Position numbers and translations under genes: made by a program. From Pyricularia pennisetigena (Eukaryota; Ascomycota; Sordariomycetes; Magnaporthales; Pyriculariaceae), in the NCBI RefSeq assembly GCF_004337985.1, contig NW_021940919.1:1647874-1711873 (forward strand): a DNA stretch of 64,000 nt. Direction: 5' to 3'. Below the pieces are notes generated by a model. The model worked only from the letters and a program-made list of their open reading frames with translations. It did not search any database and was not told the DNA's origin. Shown here in pieces: positions 11,560 to 23,804 of this stretch; position 1 is the stretch's first letter, and every line of letters starts with the position of its first letter.

Positions 11560-11674
11560 ATGAAATTAGGTCGAAAACAAAAATATAAAACGAAATCGAT
11601 AAAATACCGAAAAAGCAGTACCGCTATAAACGCATTGAAGGCAAATAATATCCAACTTTCCATTGGCGTATTTG
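11560..11674. repeat. fragment of fold-back terminus and S1 spacer
   Basis: CAGTACCGCTATAAACG (11622) and TATCCAACTTTCCATTGGCGTA (11650) match the ends of the S1 spacer (38290-38330). This is a truncated copy between two cassettes. Confidence 0.5.
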
Positions 11675-11803
11675 ATTTGAGTGTTTAAATTAAACACCCC
11701 TTTGTCGAAATGGGGACCGAATATTTTATTTAACTTTTGACCATATGATTTTCTACTAATTGCATTAGCCGAAAAGATCGCGCTTGTTTTAGTTTGAAAG
11801 CAA
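11675..11803 (+). mobile_element. E1 cassette (copy b), strongly RIPed
   Basis: The sequence is recognisable as E1 by GAAATGGGGACCGAA, GACCATATG and AAAGATCGCGCTTGTTTTAG, but its left end is degraded to TTTGAGTGTTTAAATTAAACA. Confidence 0.65.
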
Positions 11804-12785
11804 TTTATCGCATTTCGCCGCTTGTGGCGGTACCACTAACGATAATTTGTTAGTTTGAGAATAATTCGTCGTATTTCGGCGTTCATAGCGGAAATACACA
11901 CTATACTCGCATTACAAATATATGGTATACGTAGAACATACTAGTATAACCATTATATACAAATGAATATTGAATTAAAAAATAAATACCAATTGTATAA
12001 ATATATTGTGATTTGTATTACAGAATTTGAACTTTTGTCATTTTTCGAACGCTAGAAGCGCTATTATACCTGTTTTTGTTAATTCAGTGCTTCAATATTT
12101 AATTTAATTCGCAGGTTTTAATTCTACTTATTAATTAGGTTTAATAGGAGTAAGTATTTTTATACCCTAATGTTTCAAAAATGTTGATATTTGCCAGTTC
12201 AACTGGTAAAAGTACACGGATTTTCGTCCAAAATTAATATTTTACTAATTCCTTTGTATTAATTAATAAATTGTTAAAAATTCAAATACTCTCCCCAATT
12301 ATTGGTCAAATATACCAAAATTTAATGCAATTTTGTGTCTATATCATTTTATTAACACATAATTCGAATTTCTTTACAATTTTTATTTAATTAGATAAAG
12401 TAAAAAGTAGAAGAATAATGCAAATTTAGCATTGTGTCATATAAGACAATAATTAAAGCCGGTAAGATAAATCAGATTTCACGTAAGCGCACTTCTGTAT
12501 ACGTAATCGGATCCCTGAAATCCTGGCCTCAATGTCGTTAAATTTGGTAGAAATATAAAAGCGTTTCGATTGTAAATTATATACAAAAATGTGTATACTT
12601 TGCCTGTCCGCTTGCAACTGCTTAAATACTACGATATATGAATTAAACCTGGATATAACGGTCAACATACGTATACGACCCCCCAGGTGCAAATATTATA
12701 ACATTTGGTTGAAAATTAAGTATAATATCAAAAGAATGAGAAAATCGAAAAAAAAGATCGAAAAAACAGCACGGCTATACACGGA
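11804..12785 (-). repeat. fold-back arm L2, shortened
   Basis: It has the same orientation and organisation as L1 but contains a single monomer (12440-12700, headed by CCCAGGTGC near 12683) and ends at ACAGCACGGCTATACACGG. Divergence from L1 is large, indicating an older copy. Confidence 0.6.
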
Positions 12786-12965
12786 TTAAGGGCAGGCGGT
12801 ATCTAATTCGGCCTTTATAATGAATAAAAATATAAATTGAATCGTTGATAACAGTTATAATAAATGCTATATCCAAGGTACAAACCGCTCATTTTTACAG
12901 CTTTTATTTCTTCTTTTATAACGGAGTGTCGGTCGCTAAAATGCCGAAAATACCGTCATAAACGT
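12786..12965. repeat. S2 spacer
   Basis: TCTAATTCGGCC, TGAATCGTTGATAACAG and ACGGAGTGTCGGTCGC match 14995-15165 (inverted) and 54400-54590. It ends at an ACCGTCATAAACG junction motif. Confidence 0.55.
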
Positions 12966-13106
12966 AGTCTCAGGGCTCATCCCTGAAGCCCAGAGCTTTA
13001 CAATTGATCCACTTCGTTCGCTTCGCTCCACTTCGTGGCTCAATTACGGCTTTGCAATGTACCTGTGGGTCCATCCAAAAAACGCTCTGGTTCAGGTCTG
13101 AGGACA
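12966..13106 (+). mobile_element. E2 cassette (copy b), well preserved
   Basis: It starts AGTCTCAGGGCTCATCCCTGA and ends GGTTCAGGTCTGAGGACAA. The palindromic block CACTTCGTTCGCTTCGCTCC (13011-13030) is intact. This is the best E2 reference in the window. Confidence 0.8.
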
Positions 13107-13307
13107 ACTTGTCAATTTTCGCCGTTTATGGCGGTATTTTTGGCCTTTTTGCGACCGACACTCCCTTATTATTCCACAACCACGCAAAATATCGAAAAAA
13201 AAAATATCGTTGAAAATAGGAATTGTTAGGCCTTTTTTATAAATTCAAAACTTTTTGCACCCGGTACGCCAATTAAAAGTTGGATATAGCCCGCCCTTAA
13301 TCCGTTC
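13107..13307 (-). repeat. S1 spacer, ~200 bp
   Basis: The sequence lies between two CCGTTTATGGCGGTA-type motifs (13117 and 13304). It matches 38283-38460 and 51936-52130 inverted, and 57240-57452 directly: GCACCCGGTACGCCAATTA, AGTTGGATATAGCCCGCCC. In the helicase modules it forms the right edge; here it joins an E2 cassette to a fold-back arm. Confidence 0.7.
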
Positions 13308-14700
13308 ATGGCGGTACTGTTTTTTCGATTTTTTTTTCGATTTTCGATTTCTTTTAATATTATTTTTAATTTTTGACCAAATTTTATACTTTTTGCACGT
13401 GGAGGGTCGTATATATAAATATATCGTTATGAAAAATTTTGGTGCTTATATCGGATTATATAAGCAGTTAAATAAGCGGATAGGCAAAGTATATACTTTT
13501 TTATATATAATTTACAATCGAAACTCGTTTATATTTTTACCAGCTTTAACGATAATGAAACCAAAACTTCAGAGATTCGATTACGTATATAAACAAACGT
13601 CAGAATGCAATCGTACTTACAATATCGGCTTTGAAAACTGTTTAATAAAAACAAATGGTAAATGTGTATTTTATAAATCTTTTTGCTTTATTTAATTAAT
13701 TTTATATTATTTTTGTTTTGCAGCAGAATTTTGTGGTTTTTGCACGAGGGGGGTGGCATATATATATTGAATATAATATCACATTTTTGTACGTATACCT
13801 AGTTATATAAGCCCTTAAATATGCGGATAGGTAAGGTATATCCAATTTTATATATATTTTACCATCGAAATGCTTTTACATTTTTACCAATTTTAACATT
13901 AATAAAACCTGAATTTGAGAAAGTGGATTATATATATAAATAAACGTTAACGTAAAACCCGACTTGCAATACCGGCCTTTTTTATGTTTTTATATAAACA
14001 AATGCTAAATTTGTGTTTTTTTTTGTATTTTTTGCTTTATTTAATTGAATAAAATTTATAAAAAAAGAACTTATACAGAATGTATTAGCAAATTGATTAA
14101 AGAATATATTAAGTGAACATATTTTCATTCTACCAATATTTGCGTAAATTATTTAATTTCTTAACAAATTGTTAATTTATATAAAAATATTAATAAAACT
14201 TTTGTTTGAATCGATAATTGCATGCACTTTGCAGTATTAGGCTTACTAAGGTATAAAGGCTGTAAACTAAATTAAAATAATTATTGCATACCATTATTTG
14301 AAACAAAAATTAAATATAATAAAAAATTACAGATTTTATTTAATATCTTAATATCTTTCCAAATCCAGTAGCTATAAAGACGCGGCCGGCATTCAAATAC
14401 TCAGCAAACTCCAATAAACTTAACGCAAATTACTATATATTTTGATAATTTTTATTTATTTTTTTATACGAATATTTAATTGCAGACTATGGGTACACTA
14501 TTTTCTTTTACTATTATAATGCGAATATATTGCATTTACCCGCTATAAACGGCAGAATACTGCAAATTATCCTTATATTTATAAAATAATCATAAGCGAT
14601 ATCGTAATATTAAATATATTATTAAAAATACCGTTATAAACGGCGAAATGCGACAAATTATCGTTGGTGGTACCGCCATAAACGGCGAAATGCGACAAGA
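13308..14700 (+). repeat. fold-back arm R1 with two ~345-bp monomers
   Basis: This arm is the inverse of L1. Monomer 1 spans about 13396-13737 (headed by TTTTTGCACGTGGAGGGTCG) and monomer 2 about 13738-14045 (TTTTTGCACGAGGGGGGTGG). They are diverged tandem copies sharing AAGCGGATAGGCAAAGTATA-type, ACAATCGAAA and TTTTTACCA blocks. The distal part contains CGCGGCCGGCATTCAA (14381) and two ACGGCGAAATGCGACAA units (14641-14700). The 146-aa frame 13255-13695 is not kept in other copies and is unlikely to be a gene. Confidence 0.75.
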
Positions 14701-14830
14701 TGTCCTCATACTAGAACGAGCGCGATCTTTTCGGCCAATGTAATTGGTCGAAAAGCCATGTGGCTGAAAGGTACATGGAGCGATCGGTCCCCACTGCGAA
14801 GCAGGGGGGTCTAGTCTGAGCACTGAGACT
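14701..14830 (-). mobile_element. E1 cassette (copy c)
   Basis: A full-length E1 in reverse orientation that closes arm R1. Together with copy a at 9736 it brackets the whole L1-R1 inverted structure with oppositely facing cassettes. Confidence 0.8.
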
Positions 14831-14842
14831 ATCATAAACGGT

Positions 14843-14975
14843 AGTTTCAGCGATTATCCCTGAAGCCCAGAACTCCACAATTGATCCACTTCGCTCCACT
14901 TTGTGGCTCAATTGCGGCTTTGCAATGTACCTGTGGGTCCATCCAAAGATCGTTCTGGTTTAGCTTTGAGGACAT
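14843..14975 (+). mobile_element. E2 cassette (copy c)
   Basis: AGTTTCAGCGATTATCCCTGA to TTTGAGGACAT. The palindromic block is shortened to TCGCTCCACTTTGTGGCTC, missing one internal unit found in copies a and b. Confidence 0.75.
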
Positions 14976-15164
14976 CTTGTCGATTTTCGCCGTTCATGGC
15001 GGTATTTTCGGCATTTTTGCGATCGACACTCCGTTATATAAGAATAAATAAAAACCGTAAAAATAAGCGGTTTGCACGGTGAAGATAATATTTAATACCG
15101 CTATTACTAGCAATTTAATTTTTGCTTTTGTTTATTATAACGGCCGAAATCGATATCATCTGCC
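14976..15164. repeat. S2 spacer
   Basis: It lies between CCGTTCATGGCGGTATT (14990) and CCGTTTATAGCGGTATT (15171) motifs. GATCGACACTCCGTTA and ACGGCCGAAATCGATATC match the other S2 spacers in inverse orientation. Confidence 0.55.
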
Positions 15165-16502
15165 CTTAATCCGTTTATAGCGGTATTGTTTTTCGATTTT
15201 TTTTGACATTTTTTTAATTTTGAGCCAAATGTTATAATTTTTGCACGTGGAGGGTCGTATATATATATACCGTTATAATAGATTTTGGTGCATATACCGT
15301 ATTAGATAAGCAATTAAATAAGCGGATAGGCAAAATATAAACTTTTTATATATAATTTATAATCGAAACTCGCTTAAACTTTTACCAATTTTGACGATAA
15401 TAAAGCCATAGTTTCAGGGATTGGACTACGTGTGTAAACAAACGTCCACGCGGAGGCGAATCCCCAATACTGGCTTTCAAAGCTTTTTTATATTAAAAAA
15501 TACTAAATGTATATTTTAGAAATGTTTTTGCATTAATTCATCAGGTTCTTAATATTTTGGTTTTGCAACCAAATTCTACGGTTTTTGCACGAGGGGGGTG
15601 GTTCACGTCTACATAGGATAGTACTATAACTTGGTACACATACTCGATTATATAAACCGTTAAATAAGCGGATAGGTAAGGTGTACATAATTTTATATAT
15701 TATTTACAGTCGAAACCTTTTCACACTTTTACCAATGTTTATAATAATAAAGCCAAAATTTCAGGGATTGTACTACATATATAAGCAAGCCTTAGCGTGG
15801 AGTTCAATTTATCATAGCGATTTACATTTCTTTTTTTTATAAAAAAACCTTAAATTTGTGTCATTTTTCTATTTCATGTTTTATTTAATTAAATAAAACT
15901 CCCAGAATTATGGTTAAATAGCATTTTAATACAGATTCCGAAGCAAATGCATGAAATAAAAGTTTTTCCAGTTTTACTATGATTTGCGTAAGTTATTTAG
16001 CTTTTAAGTAAGTTAATAATTAATATAAAAATACGAATAAAAGCCCTGTTTTAAACCACAACTGCATGCACTTTGTAATTGTAAGTCCGCTAGATAGAAG
16101 ATATTATTATTTGAGTTTAAATGAGTAGTATACTGTATAATCTAAAATAATAATTGAATATAATAACAAATTACAAATCTTACTTTATATTTTAATATCT
16201 GTCCAAATAAATTCGATCAAAAAACGAGGTTCTCAATAAACGGATTGCCAAAATCCAATCAATCTAACGCAGGTTAGTTCACATTTTTACGACTTTTATT
16301 TAGTTTTATATTCGAATATTGAATTGTATACCGTGGTTACACCATTTATTTTACTATTATAATGCGTATACAATATATATACCCGCTACTAACGGCGAAA
16401 TGCGACAAATCATCGCTAATAATACCACTATAAACGGCGAAATGCGACAAATTATTGTTATTAATACTGGCGTACCGCCATAAATGGCGAAATGCGACAA
16501 GA
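15165..16502 (+). repeat. fold-back arm R2 with two monomers
   Basis: It has the same order as R1: terminal CCGTTTATAGCGGTATTG, monomer 1 at about 15246-15590 (CACGTGGAGGGTCG), monomer 2 at about 15590-15900 (CACGAGGGGGGTGG), then the distal AT-rich part. It ends in about three tandem units of the type ATAAACGGCGAAATGCGACAA spaced 40-60 bp apart (16393-16500). Confidence 0.7.
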
Positions 16503-16590
16503 TGCCCTCAGGCTAGAACGAGCGCGATCTGTTCGGCCAATGTAATTGGTAGAAAAACCATGTGGCTAAAAGGTACATGGAGCGCTCGGT
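16503..16590 (-). mobile_element. E1 cassette (copy d), truncated
   Basis: An inverse E1 that stops after GAGCGCTCGGTC, where copy e begins in the opposite orientation. The two form a head-to-head pair with no spacer. Confidence 0.75.
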
Positions 16591-16592
16591 CT

Positions 16593-16723
16593 AGTTTCAA
16601 TGCTCAGACTAGACCCCCCTGCTTCGCAGTGGGGACCGAACGCTCCATATACCTTTCAGCCACATGGTTTTTCGACCAATTACATTGGCCGAAAAAATCG
16701 CGCTCGTTCTAATTTAAGGACAT
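16593..16723 (+). mobile_element. E1 cassette (copy e), left edge of helicase module copy 1
   Basis: AGTTTCAATGCTCAGACT to AATTTAAGGACA. The same cassette in the same position stands at 38462-38592 before module copy 2, so it belongs to the tandemly duplicated unit. Confidence 0.8.
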
Positions 16724-16859
16724 TTTATCGTATTTCGCCGTTTATGGCGGTATTACCAATAAAACACCCAATGCTGCGATATCGCCAACCACTATTCCCC
16801 CCGATATATAAAAAAATAAAAAAATTTTATTATTATATTATATATTTACGTATATGAAC

Positions 16860-19800
16860 CTTTATTCAATTTATTATTAAACCAAATAAAGCCCGAATTT
16901 AATAACGGAAAATATATTTTTAATAATATTAATGGATATACCCGAAAAAGTATTCCCATCCGCGTAACCTGCAACCCAATATTTTACGTCCAATTTAACC
17001 CTATTACCTTTATCGATATCGTAATTATTTTCGTTTTTATCGTTATACCAATTACTATCGCCCAGTTTTATATTCGAAAATAAATGGGAATTTAAACTTT
17101 TTTTAATCGATTAAAAATAAATACCGAAAAAATCCCAATCCGAAACGGAAATAAACCCCGAAACCAAATTTATTCGCGATATTACCAAATTTTGGCGTAA
17201 CCGTTACCGACGCACCAATTTTACGCAATTTATCCACGTTTAGGTAATAACGGCAAATTTTTACGAAATTACCCGACCTGCCCCATCGCGAATATTTTTT
17301 TTTAAAAAAGCATTACGAAATTTTTAAATCCGAATACGTTTACGCGCCAATAGGGTTAAATACCGTTTTAATAATAAATTTCTTGCGCCCATTAAAACCG
17401 ATTTTTTACGTAAAAAATTGTAACAATTAATATAATATTTACGTTTTTTTAACCGGTTCGAACCTACAAATTTCCAATTTTCGGGAATAAAAGATTATTC
17501 CGCCAAAAACGTAAACGATATGGATTGGTTTAAACAAATATTTAATACGTCCACCCAAAATTTCCGTCCAAAACGCCAATATTATATAAATTTATATTTT
17601 TACTATTATTATATTTCCGGGGTTACCGGCCGTTTTATCCATTATTACAAATTTCGAACGTAATACGTTTGGAATTAAATACTTTTTTAAAAACCATAAA
17701 CCCCCCAACGTTAAAAAATTAACCCGTTATATTAATATTGGCGATTTTAACCCACGGAGATTCCCCCCAAAAAAGCAATTATTTATTACGCGTATTCGTA
17801 TTATATTTTATAAATAATGGAATTCCACGACGTATTGTAAATATATTATCCGGGTTTGGAATAAATTTATTTTATAAAATTATTAAACGGTAAACCCAAC
17901 AATTTATCGCCGTTGCCCGAATACGTTATTAATAATATTTATATTTATATTTAACTTTTACCGCGAATAGCAATAATAATTTTTTACATTTATATATATA
18001 TATATATATATATATGTTAATATATAAATAAATTAGAAACAAATCGCTCGTAACCCAATATTATCCTTCGTATATAATAATTTCAATTTTTTGGATAGGG
18101 TATAGGATTTTGGATATGGAAAACGTAACCGAATACAAAATTTAATATTGTATTTCTTTATATTAACGCCAGGATTTAAACGATATACGCAATCCCAATG
18201 GTACGCCACCGTACCTTTCCGCCAAAAATGGTTGCAAACGCCCGCCTTTTTACAGTATCCGGACACCTATTACGAAAGCGCCAAATATCATATAATGCAC
18301 CAAATTTGTGGTTTTTTATTCCCTAACCGCCCATATACGCCTAAAATAATCCCACAATACCCTACCTTCGTACGAATTACATTAATTTTTTATTTTATCC
18401 AAACCCACGCTATTACCGAAAACGAAAGGGAATACGCAGGAGTTATCCAAATCCACGAAATCCTTTTTAAACGTTTTTTAAACCTATTACCCGATTATTT
18501 CGACTATTTTTCCGTCCTGCTCCTCGTTTATGGGGATTAAAAAATAACGTTAGATATCCGTACTATTTAAAGAATTTATATCGAATTATCCTACCTTTTT
18601 AATTAAAAACATTAAATATTACCCGTACCAGCGTTTTTCCATATAAAATTTAAGTTTACTAACCAATTATAGCAAAATTACGCCCTTATTATATTTATAA
18701 ACATAATAGGGTTGGGGAAATATAACCAGTTTTAAAAAAATAAAAAAAAGTTTTACCACGTTTTACGGCTTCTATAAAATGTATTCCGGTCCCGCATTTT
18801 ATATACTATAATTGCTGTTTTAATCCAAAACGGATTATTGGATAAAGATTAAATTTTTAAAAACACTTCAAAAAAGGTTTTTACCGATATATTATATAAT
18901 ATATATATTTCCGTGGTAACCCGTATTTACGATAATATATTCGCCGGTCGTGTTAACCGTTTAACGGGTATTGGATTATGGATTATAAAATTTAAAATTA
19001 GTATTGCTTTCCGTACGTAACGCCGTTATTTGTAAATAATCAATTTTTTATAAATAATAATAAACGCGTTCCACCGAAAAGATTACGGCGTATTGGAAAT
19101 TATAATACCGCAATTAGTCCTATTTTTTTACGGTTGCAAAATAAAAAATTATAACCCTAAAATATTATATTTAACCTAATTATTATAACTAAAAATTATA
19201 AATTAACCGCCGCGGACCGGGATTTTAAAATTAACGTTCGTAAAATATAGAACGGCCGGAAGTGGATTTAAACCGGTAAACCTAGCAATTAAATATATTA
19301 ATAAGGGTTTTATTATTAATATTCAAAATAACCGCAATTCCACGCACGATTTGCGAAAAATATTCCTAAATTGTGCAACAATGGGGCCAATCGCAATTAC
19401 GGTGCGTAAAACATTGGAAAATATCGCACGTATACGCATTAATAGCAAATATTATGTAATATTAACCAACCAAAATATAACCCATTATACGTATTTATTA
19501 TTCCAAAATGGTTGGGGAAGCGAAAAGGCCGAAATATTACCTAATTTCGATTTCGACGGCCCTAATTTCTTATATTTGGGTTGAAAAAAGCTAATGGGCG
19601 ACAAATTGGAGGTATTTAATTAAAACATCGTACGCCCCAATAGCGTGCTATTTTAGGCGGATATTAAAAGAATAGGGGAAAATCCAAATAAGGGATATAA
19701 CTGGATAAACGGTTTAAATATTAATGGTATGATTAACACCTAAGGAGGTTTGCTAGGCGGAACATATAAAAAGTCCGACGAAAAAGGCGTATAAAATTTA

Positions 19801-20130
19801 AAATAACAAAAGGCAAATTACGCAAATTAAAACGGGTAAAAGCGAGGATCGTTCCATTATAAAAAGGAGTTAATAAACGAATAACGGTGATTTTACCCGC
19901 GAATAACGGAGGCAAAACAGCGTCCGTAAAACCAGTAAATATAAATAAATAAATGCTAATTGTAAATTTGGCCTAAAATAAAAAGCGAAATGTAATTTCC
20001 TCCAAAATTTTCCGTATAAATAACCCGTTTTTTATTTATTATTTTTGCCAAAATAAATTATATTCTCCATCCACCGCAAATTATAAATCCAATAAAAAGG
20101 ATCCTGGTAATAACCGTTATTATAATATTT
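16860..20130 (+). pseudogene. DUF6589-like protein relic (module copy 1)
   Basis: The best pieces are 18148-18540 (TPGFKRYTQSQW, FRQKWLQTPAFLQYPDTYYE, ENEREYAGVIQIHEILFKRF, then YGD followed by a TAA and ITLDIRTI) and 19351-19584 (DLRKIFLNCATMGPIAIT). Between them frame-broken text includes FFYGCKIKNY and PHFIYY. The order, early aromatic block, GD-x-x-T/L-x-x-R step, then a gate with G-x-x-N-Y before the C-terminal helical part, is what I know of fungal DUF6589 proteins, whose function is unknown. An upstream part (about 16990-17960) is more decayed. RIP stops occur throughout. The family call is from memory of the pattern. Confidence 0.55.
17994..18016. repeat. (AT)n microsatellite
   Basis: About 11 AT units. 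The corresponding place in module copy 2 (about 39855-39895) has a shorter, interrupted TA-rich tract, so the repeat changed length after duplication. It falls where an intron or inter-domain gap of the DUF6589-like relic would be. Confidence 0.8.
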
Positions 20131-20149
20131 TATTAACCACGATTAATAA

Positions 20150-23100
20150 ATGCATTAAGTCGGATCCTAATAATGATAATTGTTATACAATTATATATAT
20201 AAAACCCCCAATTTCTTAATATTAAACCCCAAAAAAGCAAAATAAAAAAACCTAAACCGATTAAAAAAACGAAAACGTTTGGCAGCGTTAAATATTTTTT
20301 TAGGAGTAGGTTTGCTAACGTTACGCCTTTTTTTCCGAGCTGGGGTTGCGGTAAGCGATCCAAGGATTAAATCGTCCTCCTTTTTATCCTTTTCCGAAAT
20401 GGGTATACAGGGTTTTTTTAACGAATCGAATATAAATTTATCGTAATTAAAGCCAAAATCGATAAATAAAAAAAACGGAATAACGACCGCCAAAAAGTCG
20501 GCGTTATTCTTACTAAAAATGCTTTTTTTAAACGGTTTATTAATTCTCCGGCGTTTAATAACCCAAGAGTTAAAAATCCTTTATTGGGGCCCCGATAACC
20601 CGCGCGGTCGCGGTTTCGTTGTAAAATCCATCGCTGTTTTTAATCCATTTTATTAATTTGACCACAAACTTTTAATCCATAATGGTAAAATCGATATAAG
20701 GTAAATATATACGACTAATATAATTAACAAACGTATTACGGCCACCATTTTGCTTCTGGTATTGATAATTAATATAAATTGGACCCAACGTTAAAATAAA
20801 AACTAACGTTTTTTCGACCAAATCCTGTTCGTTAAATTATTTAGGGATATTTGACACGAATATTAAAATTAAGCGAAAATAGGATTCGCCTATGCGGCGC
20901 GTCCTGTTAAAATAAAAAGTATTAAAATGCTGGGGGGGCTTTATTATTTAAACGAAATAATTAAAAGGCCAGGAAAATATAATTGCTATTACTTTATACG
21001 TTAAAAATTGTTTAATAATTGGAGATTGGATAATTTTAGGGAAACGTATACGCGTAATATATTTAAATAATATTGATTATATATTAATAACGGTGGGAAC
21101 AGTAAAAAAAGGGGTATTAACCTTCCGGAATCTGCGATTTTTTACCCAATCGAAAAAGGTACCTCGCATTTCGAAAATGCGCCAAATAATAGGTTTATTT
21201 TAACATAACCGAATTAAACCACCACAAATTTGCAATTATATATTAACGCTCCATATTAAGCGGGTAATAATACCAGTATAACAATGGGGGTATAAATTAA
21301 AATTAGCGTTGGAAATATTAATATTTAGGATATAAACGTTAAAATTGGAACTGGAATCGGTGAAATCGGAAACGGTTTTATCGCGTTCGGTTTGGGACAG
21401 GTTTAATCGGATAATAACTACACCGAAACTGGCTTTTTCCAAAATGAAAGCAATTAAATTAAAAGAATTAATAGGTATATTAAAAATTGTAATAATTATT
21501 ATAAAAGTGGAAAAAGAGTAGTTATTATAATATTTATTACAAACCAGAAATATAAAAAACTGTAATAATTATTACAATAATTGTAAGGAAGGAAAAGGAT
21601 TGTAAAAATTATTATTATATACTTAATTTACGTTTAAATCCAAGGATTGGGGGTTATAACCAGGACGCGTTAACCTTTTTTTTTGTTTTATGCAAATTTC
21701 GACCACGCGGGCAATAAACGGCGATTCGTTTAATATAAAATGGACTATTTTAACCCTGCCCGACGGAGGCAGCGTTTTAGGATTAGTGCAGGTTTTCGAA
21801 TAGACCCAGTTAAAATAACCGTCGCCGCTATATTAAATTAAAACGTTTACAATTACCGATCCAAAACGGGTTTTCCTTTTTATAAGCTTTTTTCAAAATT
21901 TTGTCGGACGTTGCGGTGTTTGGCCTTAAAATCCATTCCTTTTAGCGCCAGTATTTTACCCAATTCCGCCGAGTTAGTATCCCGGGTGTCGTCCTCGGCG
22001 TGGATTATTAAATAAAAAAAGTAGTTAATTGCTAAAAATTGCAATAGGCGGATAAAACCTATTTTAAAAAAAACCGAGGTTTGGCGGTTACCAATTGCGG
22101 TATCCGTTCAAATAGGAATTGCTAATAAAGCGGGACCAATATCGTCGGTATTTTCGCCCACGAATGCGGTAATAATGTTTTTAAAAATTGTTTCGGTGTT
22201 CGTTATAACGTTTTCGAAACGGTGGCCGAATTGGAGTTTTTTAATAATAATATTATAAGGCGAAATGCGTTTACAGGGATAAATAATTGTACCGTTGGGC
22301 AAAATAAATCCGGTATTTATACCCCTGCGTACCGTAAACACGCCCGTATATTTAAAAATTATTAACGATTTTTCGTTTAATGTGGTGGTAGGAATTATAA
22401 AGTTTAAAATTCGAGGGTAAAATAGCTATTATTTCCAACCCATCGATTCGAATTTCTGCAGGGAAGTTTGAATATTTTTATCGATATTAAAAACGACGAA
22501 ATAACCATTATTTTCCCAAATATAATCCACCGTAAATATGTTCTTTTAAAATAAGTTTTTAGGTCGGGCGAAAGGGATCGCAATTTTGTTCCAAACCAGG
22601 GTATTAAGGCTAATAACGTTCCTAATTTTATTTATAATCGGCGTGGTAATGGCCTTCCCCCGATTAATGCAAGGGATAAGGCGAAATGCGCGGTATGTTA
22701 TCGATTCGCGGTAGCGGAAATATTGAATTTCGTTTTCAATTATACGTTAAAAAAAGGTACCAAATGGTAAATATATAATTAAACGCCGGATATTTTTGGT
22801 ATTTTCGCCCGTGGAAAAACCGGCCTTCCGACTATTTCTGCGTTAACGGTTCCTAATAAAATTATTTAATTTAAATAAATATATTAATATAACGAAATTA
22901 TAATAATTGTTACAAAAAACATTTATTGGGTATTATTTTTAATGTCGGAATTATCGTCGAAATTGTCGACGTCGGGGGGGGGCTGTTAAAAATTGGAATC
23001 GATAATTCTATTTATATATTATAAATTAAACACTTTTTCCGCGTTATAAATTTCGTCCAATTGTTCAATTTTTCGGATTAGGAATATCGAATAAAATATA

Positions 23101-23615
23101 ATAATAACCGTACCCGCAAATTTGGGATTTAATTTGCGGGCGGCGAATTTGGTTCAAATATCGTGAAATTGCACCTGGGTAAAAATAATAACCGCTCGCG
23201 GAATATCGGTAACGCATATTTCGGTTAAATTATAATAATTTTTAACGTCGAGGGCTGGGAAATCAGTTATTATTTTTTTAAATGTTTGCAAAATAAGGTT
23301 AACCGGGACGAAAATTAAAATGGGAAAACATCCGTCGGCATTTTGGATAAATCGGTCGTGTTAGTAACGGATATACCATATATAAATCGCCGTAAAATAA
23401 ATAATAGTTTTTCCTGTGCCCATTTTATTGGTTAATAACCAATTTTTAAAAGCTGATTGTTCCAATTTTAATAAAGTGTGGGCATTTAAACCGAAAAAAA
23501 AGTTAGTTTAACAAAACAAAAATTGTAATAATAGTCACAAAAATAGGGGTGGGATTGTAGTAATAATAACAAAAATAGGGGCAGGATTGTAATAATAATT
23601 ACAAAAATAGGGGCA
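20150..23615 (-). pseudogene. SNF2-family helicase relic, helicase core and C-terminus (module copy 1)
   Basis: On the minus strand motif I reads TNKMGTGKTIIYF (about 23402-23433), followed by motif Ia-like LIFVPVNLILQTFKKI. The C-terminal helicase lobe near 21190-21300 has NISNANFNLYPHCYTG, a W-S/N residue pair and LQICGGLIRLC, matching SNF2 motifs V-VI (GLNL...WNP...GR..R.GQ). The stretch at 22108-22341 (FTVRRGINTGFILPNG) lies between the lobes. The tail 20191-20493 is Lys/Asp-rich (EKDKKEDDLILG, ARKKRRN). The N-terminus continues beyond the C2 insertion at 31841-34420. Ancestral length is about 2000 residues, large for SNF2. Such ATPases remodel chromatin or nucleoprotein. Confidence 0.8.
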
Positions 23616-23804
23616 AGATTTGTTAACAATATGGGTTGCTAACAGGGGGTTAGGCATTAGCCTAAGTGCGGCGTGGTGCTAGTTGTGTTGTAAAAACCTG
23701 TAATTACAGGGTTCAAATGCACTATATTATTCACTAATTTTTGGATTAATAGATTTAATACATTGGTGGGGGAAACTTTGCTTTATCTCCCTTACATACT
23801 CTCC

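Noticed and set aside
18033..18266. Minus-strand 77-aa frame found in both modules (MSGYCKKAGVCNHFWRKG)
   Set aside because: It is antisense to the better supported DUF6589-like frame, which is longer and continues in later segments.
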